The notes beneath the pieces are model-generated. The model did no database searches, was not told where the DNA came from, and saw nothing but the letters and a program-made list of their open reading frames with translations. A DNA stretch of 64,000 nt from an uncultured Gammaproteobacteria bacterium (GTDB lineage Bacteria > Pseudomonadota > Gammaproteobacteria > Pseudomonadales > Porticoccaceae), in assembly GCA_913058345.1 (NCBI GenBank), contig CAJXQR010000002.1, positions 434,001-498,000 on the forward strand. The letters are read 5' to 3'. Of the stretch, positions 56,281 to 64,000 are shown piece by piece (position 1 is the first letter of the stretch; each line of letters opens with the position of its first letter). Made by a program: the position numbers and the translations under genes.

Positions 56281-56300
56281 ATATCAAAAAAAATTGATGT
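56281..56300. promoter_or_regulatory. Inverted repeat, candidate operator of the SahR-like regulator
   Basis: ATATCAA (56281-56287) and TTGATGT (56294-56300) match as an inverted repeat at six of seven positions around an A6 spacer, 31 bases upstream of the ArsR-methyltransferase start and 146 bases before tkt. ArsR-family operators are short AT-rich palindromes of this kind, so autoregulation of the metK operon is a reasonable guess. No second copy is seen before metK or ahcY. Confidence 0.45.
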
Positions 56301-56445
56301 TTCTGCGAGCGGCCCTGAAAAAGCAGTGCATGTGCTGATTGGGTGGTTCACAGAATAGAATTTATCATAAATCGACAGGAGTTCTTTACTGCCCGGCGCG
56401 GGTGCGGGAAAATGGCGCTCCTTTTTCTTCTGGAGTATCGCTTCG

Positions 56446-58443
56446 ATGCAATCCCGCCGTGATCTTGCTAATGCTATACGCGCGCTCAGTATGGATGCCG
56501 TTCAACAGGCCAACAGTGGCCATCCGGGGGCACCCATGGGAATGGCGGATATCGCCGAAGTGCTGTGGAATGACTACCTTTGCCACAATCCTGCCAACCC
56601 CGCCTGGGCCGATCGCGATCGCTTTGTCCTGTCTAATGGACACGGCTCGATGCTACTGTATTCGCTGCTCCATCTGTCGGGCTATGATTTGCCCCTGCAG
56701 GAGTTAAAAAACTTCCGCCAAATGCATTCGAAAACAGCGGGTCACCCCGAATTGGGCGAAGCGCCAGGTATCGAGACCACGACCGGGCCACTGGGCCAGG
56801 GCATTGCCAATGCTGTTGGCATGGCACTGGCGGAAAAAATCCTCGCCGCGCAATTTAATCAGCCCGGTCACGACGTTGTTGACCACCACACCTATACGTT
56901 TCTCGGCGATGGCTGTTTGATGGAGGGTATCTCCCACGAGGCCTGCTCATTTGCCGGCACCCACCAGCTAGGCAAACTGATAGCCTTTTATGATGACAAT
57001 GGTATTTCCATCGACGGTGAAGTCCTGGGCTGGTTTACCGATGACACCCCCGCCCGCTTTGAAGCCTATGGTTGGCAGGTAATCCCTAAGGTTGACGGCC
57101 ACGATGCTGCAGCCATCAAAGAGGCGATAGAGCTGGCCCGCAGTGAAAGCGCTAAGCCAACGCTGATTTGCTGCCAAACAGTCATTGGCTTTGGCTCGCC
57201 TGCCAGACAAGGTACAGCCAGTTGTCACGGTGCGCCCCTGGGTGTTGAAGAAATTGCCGCCACAAAAAAAGCGCTGGGTTGGCCCCACGGCCCCTTCGAA
57301 ATCCCTGACACTATTTATCAGGGTTGGTCGGCCAGTGATAAAGGCAGCAAGGCCGAGGCTGAGTGGCAGCAGCGTTTTGATGCTTATGCTCAGGCCCACC
57401 CGGCGTTAGCCGCTGAATTGCTACGTCGTTTGAATGGCGAATTGCCCGCCGACTTTTCCGCGCAGGCCCAGGCCTATGTGGATGAATGTCAGGCCAAAGG
57501 TGAATCGCCGGCCACTCGCAAAGCTTCGCAAAACTGTCTCGATGCCTTTGGACCTTTATTGCCCGAGTTGCTGGGCGGTTCGGCTGATTTGGCGGGCTCT
57601 AACAATACGATGTGGAAAGGCTGTAAAGATGTGACGGCTGAGGATGCCTCGGGTACCTACCTTTATTACGGTGTGCGCGAATTTGGCATGGCGGCAATAA
57701 TGAATGGCATAGCCCTGCACGGTGGTTTTATTAACTACGGCGCGACCTTTTTAGTGTTTATGGAATACTGTCGCAATGCTGTACGGATGGCGGCATTGAT
57801 GAAGCAACAGAGCATTTTTGTCTTTACCCACGACTCCATTGGTCTTGGCGAAGATGGCCCTACTCATCAGCCGATTGAGCAGCTAACTAATCTGCGTACC
57901 ACCCCGAATATGAATACCTGGCGCCCTTGCGACACCGTTGAATCGGCTGTGTGCTGGAAAACAGCCATTGAGCATAAAGACGGCCCCTCGGCATTGATCT
58001 TCACCCGCCAGGGCCTACCGCATCAAACGCGCTCCGACGAACAGGTCGCGGCTATAACGAAAGGCGGTTACATCCTTGTCGACTGTGATGGTGAGCCCGA
58101 TTTGATTTTGCTGGCCACTGGCTCAGAAGTGCAATTGGTTGTTGCCGCGGCGCAAACCCTCAGTCAAGAGGGCCGTAAAGTGCGTGTTGTCTCTATGCCC
58201 TGTACCGAGATTTTCGATGCGCAAGATGCGACTTATCGTGAATCGGTCCTGCCTTCAAGCGTGCGCAAGCGCATCGCTGTTGAAGCCCTGCACCAGGACT
58301 TTTGGACGAAATACACAGGGCTCGATGGCGATGTAATTGGTATGGCCACCTTTGGTGCGTCGGCTCCAGGCCCCGAGTTGATGGAATACTTCGGCTTTAC
58401 GGTCGACAACGTGGTTGCCAAGGCCAAAGCGCTGTTGGCTTAG
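56446..58443 (+). CDS. tkt: Transketolase
   Basis: A 665-residue thiamine-diphosphate enzyme of the pentose phosphate pathway. [35 protein letters not shown], the ThDP motif [18 protein letters not shown] ending near the [13 protein letters not shown] region, and [20 protein letters not shown] are all present, with the C-terminal domain intact. A GGAG ribosome site precedes the ATG. It leads tkt-epd-pgk-fba, spaced 15, 24 and 59 bases, and is divergent from the SAM-cycle operon. Confidence 0.98.
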   Translation: MQSRRDLANAIRALSMDAVQQANSGHPGAPMGMADIAEVLWNDYLCHNPANPAWADRDRFVLSNGHGSMLLYSLLHLSGYDLPLQELKNFRQMHSKTAGHPELGEAPGIETTTGPLGQGIANAVGMALAEKILAAQFNQPGHDVVDHHTYTFLGDGCLMEGISHEACSFAGTHQLGKLIAFYDDNGISIDGEVLGWFTDDTPARFEAYGWQVIPKVDGHDAAAIKEAIELARSESAKPTLICCQTVIGFGSPARQGTASCHGAPLGVEEIAATKKALGWPHGPFEIPDTIYQGWSASDKGSKAEAEWQQRFDAYAQAHPALAAELLRRLNGELPADFSAQAQAYVDECQAKGESPATRKASQNCLDAFGPLLPELLGGSADLAGSNNTMWKGCKDVTAEDASGTYLYYGVREFGMAAIMNGIALHGGFINYGATFLVFMEYCRNAVRMAALMKQQSIFVFTHDSIGLGEDGPTHQPIEQLTNLRTTPNMNTWRPCDTVESAVCWKTAIEHKDGPSALIFTRQGLPHQTRSDEQVAAITKGGYILVDCDGEPDLILLATGSEVQLVVAAAQTLSQEGRKVRVVSMPCTEIFDAQDATYRESVLPSSVRKRIAVEALHQDFWTKYTGLDGDVIGMATFGASAPGPELMEYFGFTVDNVVAKAKALLA

Positions 58444-58458
58444 ACAGGGGCTTGCTCA

Positions 58459-59556
58459 ATGACCTTGCGTTTAGCCATTAATGGTTTCGGTCGGGTGGGG
58501 CGCTGTGTGCTGCGAGCATTGCATGAGCGGCACCAGCAGTTAGGAAGCCGATTACAGGTCGTTGCGATTAATGAATTGGCCGGCCTCGATACCATTGCCT
58601 ATCTGACCCGCTATGACTCTACTCACGGCCGTTTTCCCGGTCGTGTTGAGTTGCCCCGCGATGGTCGTGAGTGCCTGTTAGTTGATGGCCGCGAAATTTC
58701 TGTCAGTCATCAACAATCACTGACCGATTTACCGTGGGCTGAGCACTCTATTGATTTGGTGCTTGAATGTACTGGCACGTTTGCTCAGCGCAGTATTGCT
58801 CAGCAACATATTAGCGCTGGTGCCAAAGCGGTGCTGTTTTCCCAGCCCGCCGAAGCCGACATTGATGCCACCGTGGTTTATGGTATTAATCACCAGCAGT
58901 TAAGTGGTGAGCACAAGATTATTTCTGCGGCCTCCTGTACCACCAACTGCGTAGTGCCGGCAATTAAAGCACTGCACGATGCGCTGGGTGTTGAGGCGGG
59001 GGTGATTACCACCATTCATTCGGCAATGAACGATCAGCCGGTGCTTGACTCCTATCATCACACCGATCTGCGCAAAACACGGGCCGCCTTTCAGTCGATT
59101 ATTCCGGTGGAAACAGGCTTGGCGAGGGGCATAGACCGCGTTTTGCCTGAGCTGAGAGGGCGCTTTGAAGCCCAGGCCATGCGCGTGCCCACACAAAATG
59201 TATCGGCCATCGATTTGTCTGTGCAGGTAAAAAACGACACCAGCAGCGAAGCGGTCAACGCCATTCTTCGTGCCGCCAGCGAGGGCTCCTTGAGACATAT
59301 TCTCGGCTTTACTGAAGAGCCTCTGGCCTCCTGCGATTTTAATCACGATGCCCATTCAGGCGTTGTCGATGCCAGCCAGACCCGCGTTGGTGGCCAGCGC
59401 CTGGTTAAAGTACTCCTATGGTTCGATAATGAATGGGGCTATGCCAATCGCATGCTCGACGTTGTCGAGTTTTGGAAAGGTAAAAATTTGAAAAGGTTAA
59501 ATTCTGTCAGGCCTGGTAACGGGCAGGCCGAGCAACGTCAACATGACATTCCGTAA
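58459..59556 (+). CDS. epd: Erythrose-4-phosphate dehydrogenase (GapA family)
   Basis: A 365-residue member of the glyceraldehyde-phosphate dehydrogenase superfamily. INGFGRVGRCVLRAL binds NAD, the active-site Cys is in SAASCTTNCVVPAIKAL, and WFDNEWGYANRMLD is the C-terminal signature. The spacing to tkt, the INELAGLDTIAYLTRYDSTHGRF stretch and the QPAEADIDATVVYGIN segment point to Epd, which oxidises erythrose-4-phosphate for pyridoxal phosphate synthesis, rather than GapA. The last ~25 residues are a charged extension. A true GAPDH role cannot be excluded. Confidence 0.9.
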   Translation: MTLRLAINGFGRVGRCVLRALHERHQQLGSRLQVVAINELAGLDTIAYLTRYDSTHGRFPGRVELPRDGRECLLVDGREISVSHQQSLTDLPWAEHSIDLVLECTGTFAQRSIAQQHISAGAKAVLFSQPAEADIDATVVYGINHQQLSGEHKIISAASCTTNCVVPAIKALHDALGVEAGVITTIHSAMNDQPVLDSYHHTDLRKTRAAFQSIIPVETGLARGIDRVLPELRGRFEAQAMRVPTQNVSAIDLSVQVKNDTSSEAVNAILRAASEGSLRHILGFTEEPLASCDFNHDAHSGVVDASQTRVGGQRLVKVLLWFDNEWGYANRMLDVVEFWKGKNLKRLNSVRPGNGQAEQRQHDIP

Positions 59557-59580
59557 TTAGTAGAGGGCAATAACAGCACA

Positions 59581-60744
59581 ATGACTATCAAGTTAATGAC
59601 AGACCTCGATCTCGCCAACCAGCGTGTGTTAATACGTGAAGATTTAAACGTACCCCTTAAAAACGGCGCGGTGAGTTCGGATGCCCGCATTCGCGCTGCC
59701 CTGCCGACTATTCGCCTGGCGATGGCAGCGGGTGCCAAGGTGGTGTTGATGTCCCATCTCGGTCGGCCAGTTGAAGGCGAAGCCGATAGCGCCTTTTCGT
59801 TGCAACCCGTCGCCACTCATTTGAGCACATTGCTCGACTGTGATGTGCCCGTGATTAGTGACTGGCGCGATGGTGTGGACGTCGCCAGTGGCAGCGTTGC
59901 CCTGCTCGAAAATGTCCGTTTTAATCTGGGTGAGAAAAAAAATGACGAGACACTGGCAAAAGCCTACGCCAGCCTCTGCGATATTTTTGTAATGGATGCC
60001 TTCGGCACGGCCCATCGGGCTCAGGCCTCGACCCATGGTGTGGCGCGCTTTGCTAAAACGGCCTGTGCTGGTCCCTTATTGGCGGGTGAACTGGCGGCGC
60101 TGACGAAAGCGCTTGCGGCACCTAAAAAGCCCGTAGTGGCTATTGTCGGGGGTGCTAAGGTGTCGACCAAACTTGAAGTGCTCGAAGCCCTGTCTAATAA
60201 GGTTGACCAACTGATTGTCGGGGGAGGTATCGCCAATACCTTTTTGGCGGCAGCAGGCAAGCCGGTGGGCAAGTCGCTCTGCGAACATGAGCTCACCGAT
60301 GTTGCCCGTGGCTTAATGGATAAATGCGATATTCCCCTGCCGACCGATGTCGTGGTTGGCAGTGAGCTTTCCGAGCAGGCTGAGGCCACGCTAAAGTCGG
60401 CGGATGAGGTGAGTGACGGCGATATGATTTTTGACATCGGCCCCGAAACCTCGGCAAGGCTTGCCGCCATTCTGCAAGATGCCGGTACTATTATCTGGAA
60501 CGGTCCGGTTGGGGTTTTTGAGTTCGAGCAATTTGGTGCCGGTACTGAAGCCATTGCCCGAGCGATCGCCGCCAATCAGGGTTTTTCCATCGCCGGTGGT
60601 GGCGATACCCTGGCGGCAGTGGACAAATACGCCATCGCCGAAGATGTGTCTTATATCTCAACCGGCGGCGGTGCCTTCCTCGAATATGTCGAGGGCAAAA
60701 CCCTGCCTGCAGTGGCGATATTAGAAGAACGTGGTGAGGACTAA
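59581..60744 (+). CDS. pgk: Phosphoglycerate kinase
   Basis: A 387-residue glycolytic kinase with the two-domain hinge layout. [21 protein letters not shown] and [10 protein letters not shown] form the substrate site, [14 protein letters not shown] carries conserved residues, KVSTKLEVL and [20 protein letters not shown] belong to the nucleotide domain, and [20 protein letters not shown] and [12 protein letters not shown] close the ATP site. No anomaly. Third gene of the tkt-epd-pgk-fba unit. Confidence 0.98.
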   Translation: MTIKLMTDLDLANQRVLIREDLNVPLKNGAVSSDARIRAALPTIRLAMAAGAKVVLMSHLGRPVEGEADSAFSLQPVATHLSTLLDCDVPVISDWRDGVDVASGSVALLENVRFNLGEKKNDETLAKAYASLCDIFVMDAFGTAHRAQASTHGVARFAKTACAGPLLAGELAALTKALAAPKKPVVAIVGGAKVSTKLEVLEALSNKVDQLIVGGGIANTFLAAAGKPVGKSLCEHELTDVARGLMDKCDIPLPTDVVVGSELSEQAEATLKSADEVSDGDMIFDIGPETSARLAAILQDAGTIIWNGPVGVFEFEQFGAGTEAIARAIAANQGFSIAGGGDTLAAVDKYAIAEDVSYISTGGGAFLEYVEGKTLPAVAILEERGED

Positions 60745-60803
60745 TACTCCCTGAAACAGGCCCGCTTTAGGCTGAACTATTAACAAACAAGAAGGAAACA
60801 GTT

Positions 60804-61868
60804 ATGGCTCTAATTAGCATGCGTCAAATGTTGGATCACGCGGCAGAGCACCAGTACGGCGTACCGGCGTTCAACGTCAATAACCTTGAGCAAATGCGTG
60901 CCATTATGGAAGCCGCTGACCAAACGAATTCACCGGTAATTGTGCAGGCCTCTGCCGGTGCGCGGAAATATGCTGGGGCGCCTTTTTTGCGCCATCTGAT
61001 TCTCGCCGCTATTGAAGAATTCCCCCACATTCCCGTGGTTATGCATCAGGATCACGGCACCAGCCCCGCCATTTGTCAGCGCTCGATACAGCTGGGTTTT
61101 TCATCGGTGATGATGGATGGCTCGTTGGAAGAGGACGGCAAAACGCCGGCTAGCTACGAATACAATGTCGAGGTGACACGCCGTGTGGTCGAAATGGCCC
61201 ATGCCGGCGGTGTTTCCGTTGAGGGTGAGCTGGGTTGCCTGGGTTCTCTGGAAACAGGGCAGGCGGGCGAAGAAGATGGCGTTGGCGCTGAAGGCACTTT
61301 GAGCCACGAGCAAATGCTCACCGACCCCGATGAAGCCGCTGATTTTGTCGCCAAAACTGATGTTGACGCCTTGGCTATCGCCATTGGTACCTCCCACGGT
61401 GCCTACAAATTTACCCGTCCACCGACGGGCGATATTCTAGCCATTGAGCGTATCAAAGCGATTCACGCACGCTTACCCAACACCCACCTGGTAATGCATG
61501 GCTCATCGGCTGTGCCCCAGGACTGGCTGGCCATTATCAATGAGTACGGTGGCGACATCCCCGAGACTTACGGGGTGCCGGTTGAAGAGGTCATCGAAGG
61601 TATTAAGCACGGTGTGCGCAAGGTGAATATTGATACCGATTTGCGTCTCGCCTCAACTGGCGCTATTCGTCGCTATATGGCGCAAAAACCGGAGGACTTC
61701 GATCCGCGCAAATATCTCGCTGCAGCGACCACCGCGATGAAAGACATTTGTGTTGCCCGCTATGAATCCTTCGGCACCGCGGGCAATGCCGATAAAATTA
61801 AAGCGCTCAGTTTGGATGCGGTATCACTGCGCTATGCGGCAGGCGAATTGACACAGCAGGTGAAGTAG
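60804..61868 (+). CDS. fba: Fructose-bisphosphate aldolase, class II
   Basis: A 354-residue zinc-dependent aldolase. [29 protein letters not shown] (zinc His), [28 protein letters not shown] (zinc Glu), [13 protein letters not shown] (zinc His), [10 protein letters not shown] and [18 protein letters not shown] are intact. Length and the [16 protein letters not shown] loop place it with the Calvin-cycle/Pseudomonas subtype rather than E. coli FbaA. Two AAGGAAA-like bases precede the ATG as ribosome site. It ends the conserved block; accessory DNA follows. Confidence 0.97.
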   Translation: MALISMRQMLDHAAEHQYGVPAFNVNNLEQMRAIMEAADQTNSPVIVQASAGARKYAGAPFLRHLILAAIEEFPHIPVVMHQDHGTSPAICQRSIQLGFSSVMMDGSLEEDGKTPASYEYNVEVTRRVVEMAHAGGVSVEGELGCLGSLETGQAGEEDGVGAEGTLSHEQMLTDPDEAADFVAKTDVDALAIAIGTSHGAYKFTRPPTGDILAIERIKAIHARLPNTHLVMHGSSAVPQDWLAIINEYGGDIPETYGVPVEEVIEGIKHGVRKVNIDTDLRLASTGAIRRYMAQKPEDFDPRKYLAAATTAMKDICVARYESFGTAGNADKIKALSLDAVSLRYAAGELTQQVK

Positions 61869-61886
61869 CATTATCAATAGCGTCGG

Positions 61887-61913
61887 TCGAACCTCTCCAA
61901 AAGAGGGGTTCGA
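61887..61913. repeat. Perfect hairpin at the boundary of the accessory region
   Basis: Arms 61887-61897 and 61903-61913 pair over 11 bases (one G-T) around a CAAAA loop, 18 bases after the fba stop. No T-run follows on the + strand. The right arm and following bases (GAGGGGTTCGATACCTC) resemble the T-arm of a tRNA, but no acceptor stem or other arms are found. Possible factor-dependent terminator of fba, or a relic of an integration site. Confidence 0.5.
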
Positions 61914-62083
61914 TACCTCAAGGTTGACGTTATTATTACTGGTGAAGAAATCGTAAGTTGTGTTCGTGGTTTGAGCTAAACACAATTAATAATACAGCTA
62001 GTAAATGGGTGATGTCGGCTTACAAGGTTTGGAGCCTTTCCCTAGTTGAAGGCTAATGTGGCGAGGGTAATTTTAATATTTTC

Positions 62084-62907
62084 TTAGCTGTTTTTGTTGT
62101 TTGTAGAGTTGAATTCATTTCTTTCTTGTTCCCACAGCTCTCGTTCTTTTTTTCGGTCATCACTCGTATATATATCTGTTTTTAATTTTCTATACCCGCT
62201 GGAGTATTGATTTATATCTTTTTGAATTTTTTCAAGGGTGGATGATATTTTATGGAGTGGTTCGCGTCCCCCTAGTGAAGACATTCCTTTGTATTCTGAG
62301 AAGTTGAAATATGATCGTGTACGGTATTTTTTACCTTCGTTCTCATAGTATGAGATGGATATTTCTGAGTGGTATTCAAATGCTTTGTTGTTAAATAAAC
62401 TAGTTAGTTCTATAAAGCTAAGTAGCTGATTCTTCTCTCTCCTGCGCCTAGAGATGATATTCCGTTGGTTAGTATAGATAGTTCGGAGAATTGTTGTTTA
62501 AGATGATCAAAAACTTCTGATGAGTTAGGGTTTTTATTTGTAAAGGTAAACTTAATATTGTGAGCTACGCCTGATCCATTGTTAATGATGTGTATGTCTA
62601 AAAAATTAGACGACACAGGAGTGTCTTGTAAAAAGATGCCAACACTTGGTTTGATGGAGTCTTTTCTGATTTGTTCAATTTGTTGAAGTTGTACTTGTCG
62701 TAATGACCATGTTTCTTTTGCTAAAAAGATGGTCAAGATTGCTATACAAACTGTTGCTAATGCAGAAACCCAGGCTGATAATGTGTCGTTACTAAATGTA
62801 AGTCCGCCCTGTGATCCGATTCCAATTGATAGGCCAATTAGGAAAAAAATCAATAGAACGATCAGAGCCATTATTATGCTGAATATGAACCCTGATTTGT
62901 TCTTCAT
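62084..62907 (-). pseudogene. Frameshifted gene for a two-helix membrane protein
   Basis: From ATG 62907 the frame gives KNKSGFIFSIIMALIVLLIFFLIGLSIGIGS and a second helix (AWVSALATVCIAILTIFLAKE), a soluble part (IKPSVGIFLQDTPV, IINNGSGVAHNIKFTFTNKN), and then hits a stop at 62410. In the next frame coding character continues without a break (NQLLSFIELTSLFNNKAFEYHSEISISYYENEGKKY, later a charged coiled-coil end) to a stop at 62084. The switch lies in a GA/TC dinucleotide tract at 62434-62441, typical of a slippage indel. Restored, the protein would be about 274 residues. Family unknown; AT-rich, so probably acquired. A sequencing error is the alternative. Confidence 0.7.
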
Positions 62908-63017
62908 ATTAAATTATTCAATTGGTGATTTTATTAGGCAAGAATTTATGCCTTACAATACCGTATTCCGGAAAGGGGTTCAGAGCTTTTGTGTAACGAT
63001 AGAGCCCCAGCCTGCGC

Positions 63018-63308
63018 CTACAGATATCGTGTGGCTAACATACGATCATGCAAAACCCGGATAACTTCAACGCCGTAGTCGGTTTTACGATAATAAATGA
63101 CATGGCGAATAACCGGGTGCTTTCGGTACCCAGCGCGGATATTTTCACAAACCATTCCTGCGTTCGGGCTTTTGGCCAAAAAACCGAAGGCTTCGGTTAA
63201 ATCATCGATATATCGTTCTGCTTGTTGTTCTCCCCACTGCTCCAATGAATACAGCCAAGTTGTCTCCATGTCGACGACGGCCTTTGGTGTTAGCCGGTAT
63301 TCAGCCAT
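63018..63308 (-). CDS. parE: RelE/ParE family toxin
   Basis: A 96-residue toxin of a type II toxin-antitoxin pair. YRLTPKAVVDMETTWLYSLEQWGEQQAERYIDDLTEAF, then a conserved ENIRAGYRKHPVIRHVIYYRK stretch and IRVLHDRMLATRYL, match ParE proteins, which poison DNA gyrase. Its start overlaps the end of the antitoxin gene by 8 bases, the usual translational coupling. It sits in the AT-rich accessory stretch between fba and aroE. Confidence 0.92.
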   Translation of the reverse strand: MAEYRLTPKAVVDMETTWLYSLEQWGEQQAERYIDDLTEAFGFLAKSPNAGMVCENIRAGYRKHPVIRHVIYYRKTDYGVEVIRVLHDRMLATRYL

Positions 63309-63558
63309 GTGTTTGACGGTGTTTTATTCGCATTTCTTGTTTAAATAAATCACTGTTAAAAGGTTGGGGTTCTCCGCTTTGTTCGCCTTCAATGAGTGCG
63401 GCGCGGATAGCGTCTATATCCGCTTGGCTGGTTTGGTCGCGGCGTATGAGGTCGCGGATGTATTCGCTGTCATTGGTGAATTCACCCGCTGCAATTCGTG
63501 TCTTAATCCAGTTGTTTTGTTGCTCTGTAACGGTGATCGTTTTGCGTTTTGTGCTCAT
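63301..63558 (-). CDS. parD: ParD family antitoxin
   Basis: An 85-residue ribbon-helix-helix antitoxin. KRKTITVTEQQNNWIKTRIAAGEFTNDSEYIRDLIRRD is the DNA-binding dimerisation part; the rest (ADIDAIRAALIEGEQSGEPQPFN) is the flexible toxin-binding arm. It precedes parE with an 8-base overlap and should repress its own promoter, which would lie in the 63559-63724 gap; I could not mark a specific operator there. Confidence 0.93.
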   Translation of the reverse strand: MSTKRKTITVTEQQNNWIKTRIAAGEFTNDSEYIRDLIRRDQTSQADIDAIRAALIEGEQSGEPQPFNSDLFKQEMRIKHRQTHG

Positions 63559-63724
63559 GGGAGCCGCCCTATATCGCTATATGAAATAATCATACTATTG
63601 ATGTTCGGTGGCTTCAATTTTTAATAAACTAGAATTAGAGCGTGTAGGCGGCTTGCCAAAAGATAAGCGTAAATTTTTCCTTAGCCCTGCTTGTTAAAGT
63701 ATGGAAATCAGCCGATAGCCTATT

Positions 63725-64000
63725 TTACGATGACATCGCCGCACGAATTGACTGTATTACCGCAGCCGTCTCGGGCCGTATACCGCGCCAGAGTGCAAAA
63801 GCTTCTGCCGCCTGCTCCACCAACATGCCTAAACCATCAGCCGTTTGCTGTGCGCCGTGGTCGTTCATCCAGCGCATAAAGGGCGTAGGTTCGGCGGCAT
63901 ACATCATGTCGTAGCCTTGGCTATTTGCAGTGAGTACGCTGTCGGGTAGTGGCGCAATTTCCCCCGCCAGGCTGGCACTGCTGCCATTGATAATAAGGTC
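63725..64000 (-). CDS. aroE: Shikimate dehydrogenase, C-terminal part (5' end outside window)
   Basis: The minus-strand frame is open from the window edge to a stop at 63725, giving 91 residues. DLIINGSSASLAGEIAPLP, then QGYDMMYAAEPTPFMRWMNDHGAQQTADGLGMLVEQAAEAFALWRG match the C-terminal domain of AroE, including the conserved Tyr and the GLGMLVEQ helix. It reduces dehydroshikimate to shikimate. The residues DLIIN-G-SS replace the more common DLIINATS at the NADP domain. It lies beyond the parDE pair and probably marks the return to core genome. Confidence 0.92.
   Translation of the reverse strand, partial: DLIINGSSASLAGEIAPLPDSVLTANSQGYDMMYAAEPTPFMRWMNDHGAQQTADGLGMLVEQAAEAFALWRGIRPETAAVIQSIRAAMSS

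Overview
The window looks like a chromosome segment of a free-living, probably marine, gammaproteobacterium close to the pseudomonads and the Cellvibrionales/Spongiibacteraceae. The evidence is conserved gene order: dsbD-aroQ-accB-accC-prmA-DUF3426-dusB-fis-purH-purD, trpE-trpG-trpD-trpC, an ArsR/methyltransferase gene between metK and tkt-epd-pgk-fba, a Vfr-like cAMP receptor protein divergent from an OsmC-family gene with coq7 nearby, and serA divergent from a GlcD-type FAD dehydrogenase. Genes are dense on both strands. I see no rRNA or tRNA gene, no CRISPR array and no insertion sequence. Genus placement is inference from synteny I remember, not from a search.

Layout. 1-1731 (-): cut-off PstS-like/OmpA fusion anchored in the inner membrane. 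2127-4142 (+): two SDR reductases. 4179-6273 (-): FAH-family hydrolase and a D-2-hydroxyglutarate dehydrogenase-like flavoenzyme, divergent from serA (6424-7653). 7693-9085 (-): YkgJ-type Cys-cluster protein and an alpha/beta hydrolase. 9242-14109 (+): rpe, a trp leader peptide, trpEGDC. 14140-14502: decayed metallo-beta-lactamase-fold gene. 14545-18227 (-): PAS-GGDEF-EAL protein and DUF2333 protein. 18403-30582 (+, with one small - gene): the housekeeping run from dsbD to purD. 30615-45364 (both strands): Ycf46-like ATPase, coq7, LysR regulator, a probable small RNA, OsmC, crp/vfr, adenosine kinase, mrcB, TPR lipoprotein, rsmC, hemB, acyl-CoA dehydrogenase, ppnN, and an unknown membrane protein. 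45678-48891 (-): RimK-like ATP-grasp ligase, inactive-transglutaminase/7TM protein and retropepsin-like lipoprotein. 49182-50757: small secreted protein and a second acyl-CoA dehydrogenase. 50886-56250 (-): rsmE, metF, ahcY, metK and an ArsR-methyltransferase fusion, i.e. the SAM cycle with its likely regulator. 56446-61868 (+): tkt, epd, pgk, fba. 61869-63700: AT-rich accessory insertion with a frameshifted membrane-protein gene and a parDE toxin-antitoxin pair. 63725-64000 (-): 3' part of aroE.

How the parts connect. tkt, epd, pgk and fba (with rpe) supply erythrose-4-phosphate and triose phosphates; serA draws serine from 3-phosphoglycerate, and the flavoenzyme beside it can remove the D-2-hydroxyglutarate that SerA-type enzymes make. 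Erythrose-4-phosphate feeds the shikimate route (aroQ, aroE) and then tryptophan (trpEGDC, apparently under attenuation). metF, metK and ahcY form the methyl cycle.

The most interesting items are: an unannotated transcript ending at a perfect intrinsic terminator near 34159; a terminator-like hairpin directly against the purD start; a trp leader peptide with a W-R-W motif; the ATP-grasp/inactive transglutaminase/retropepsin trio, a poorly understood peptide-modification system; and two decayed genes readable across frameshifts.
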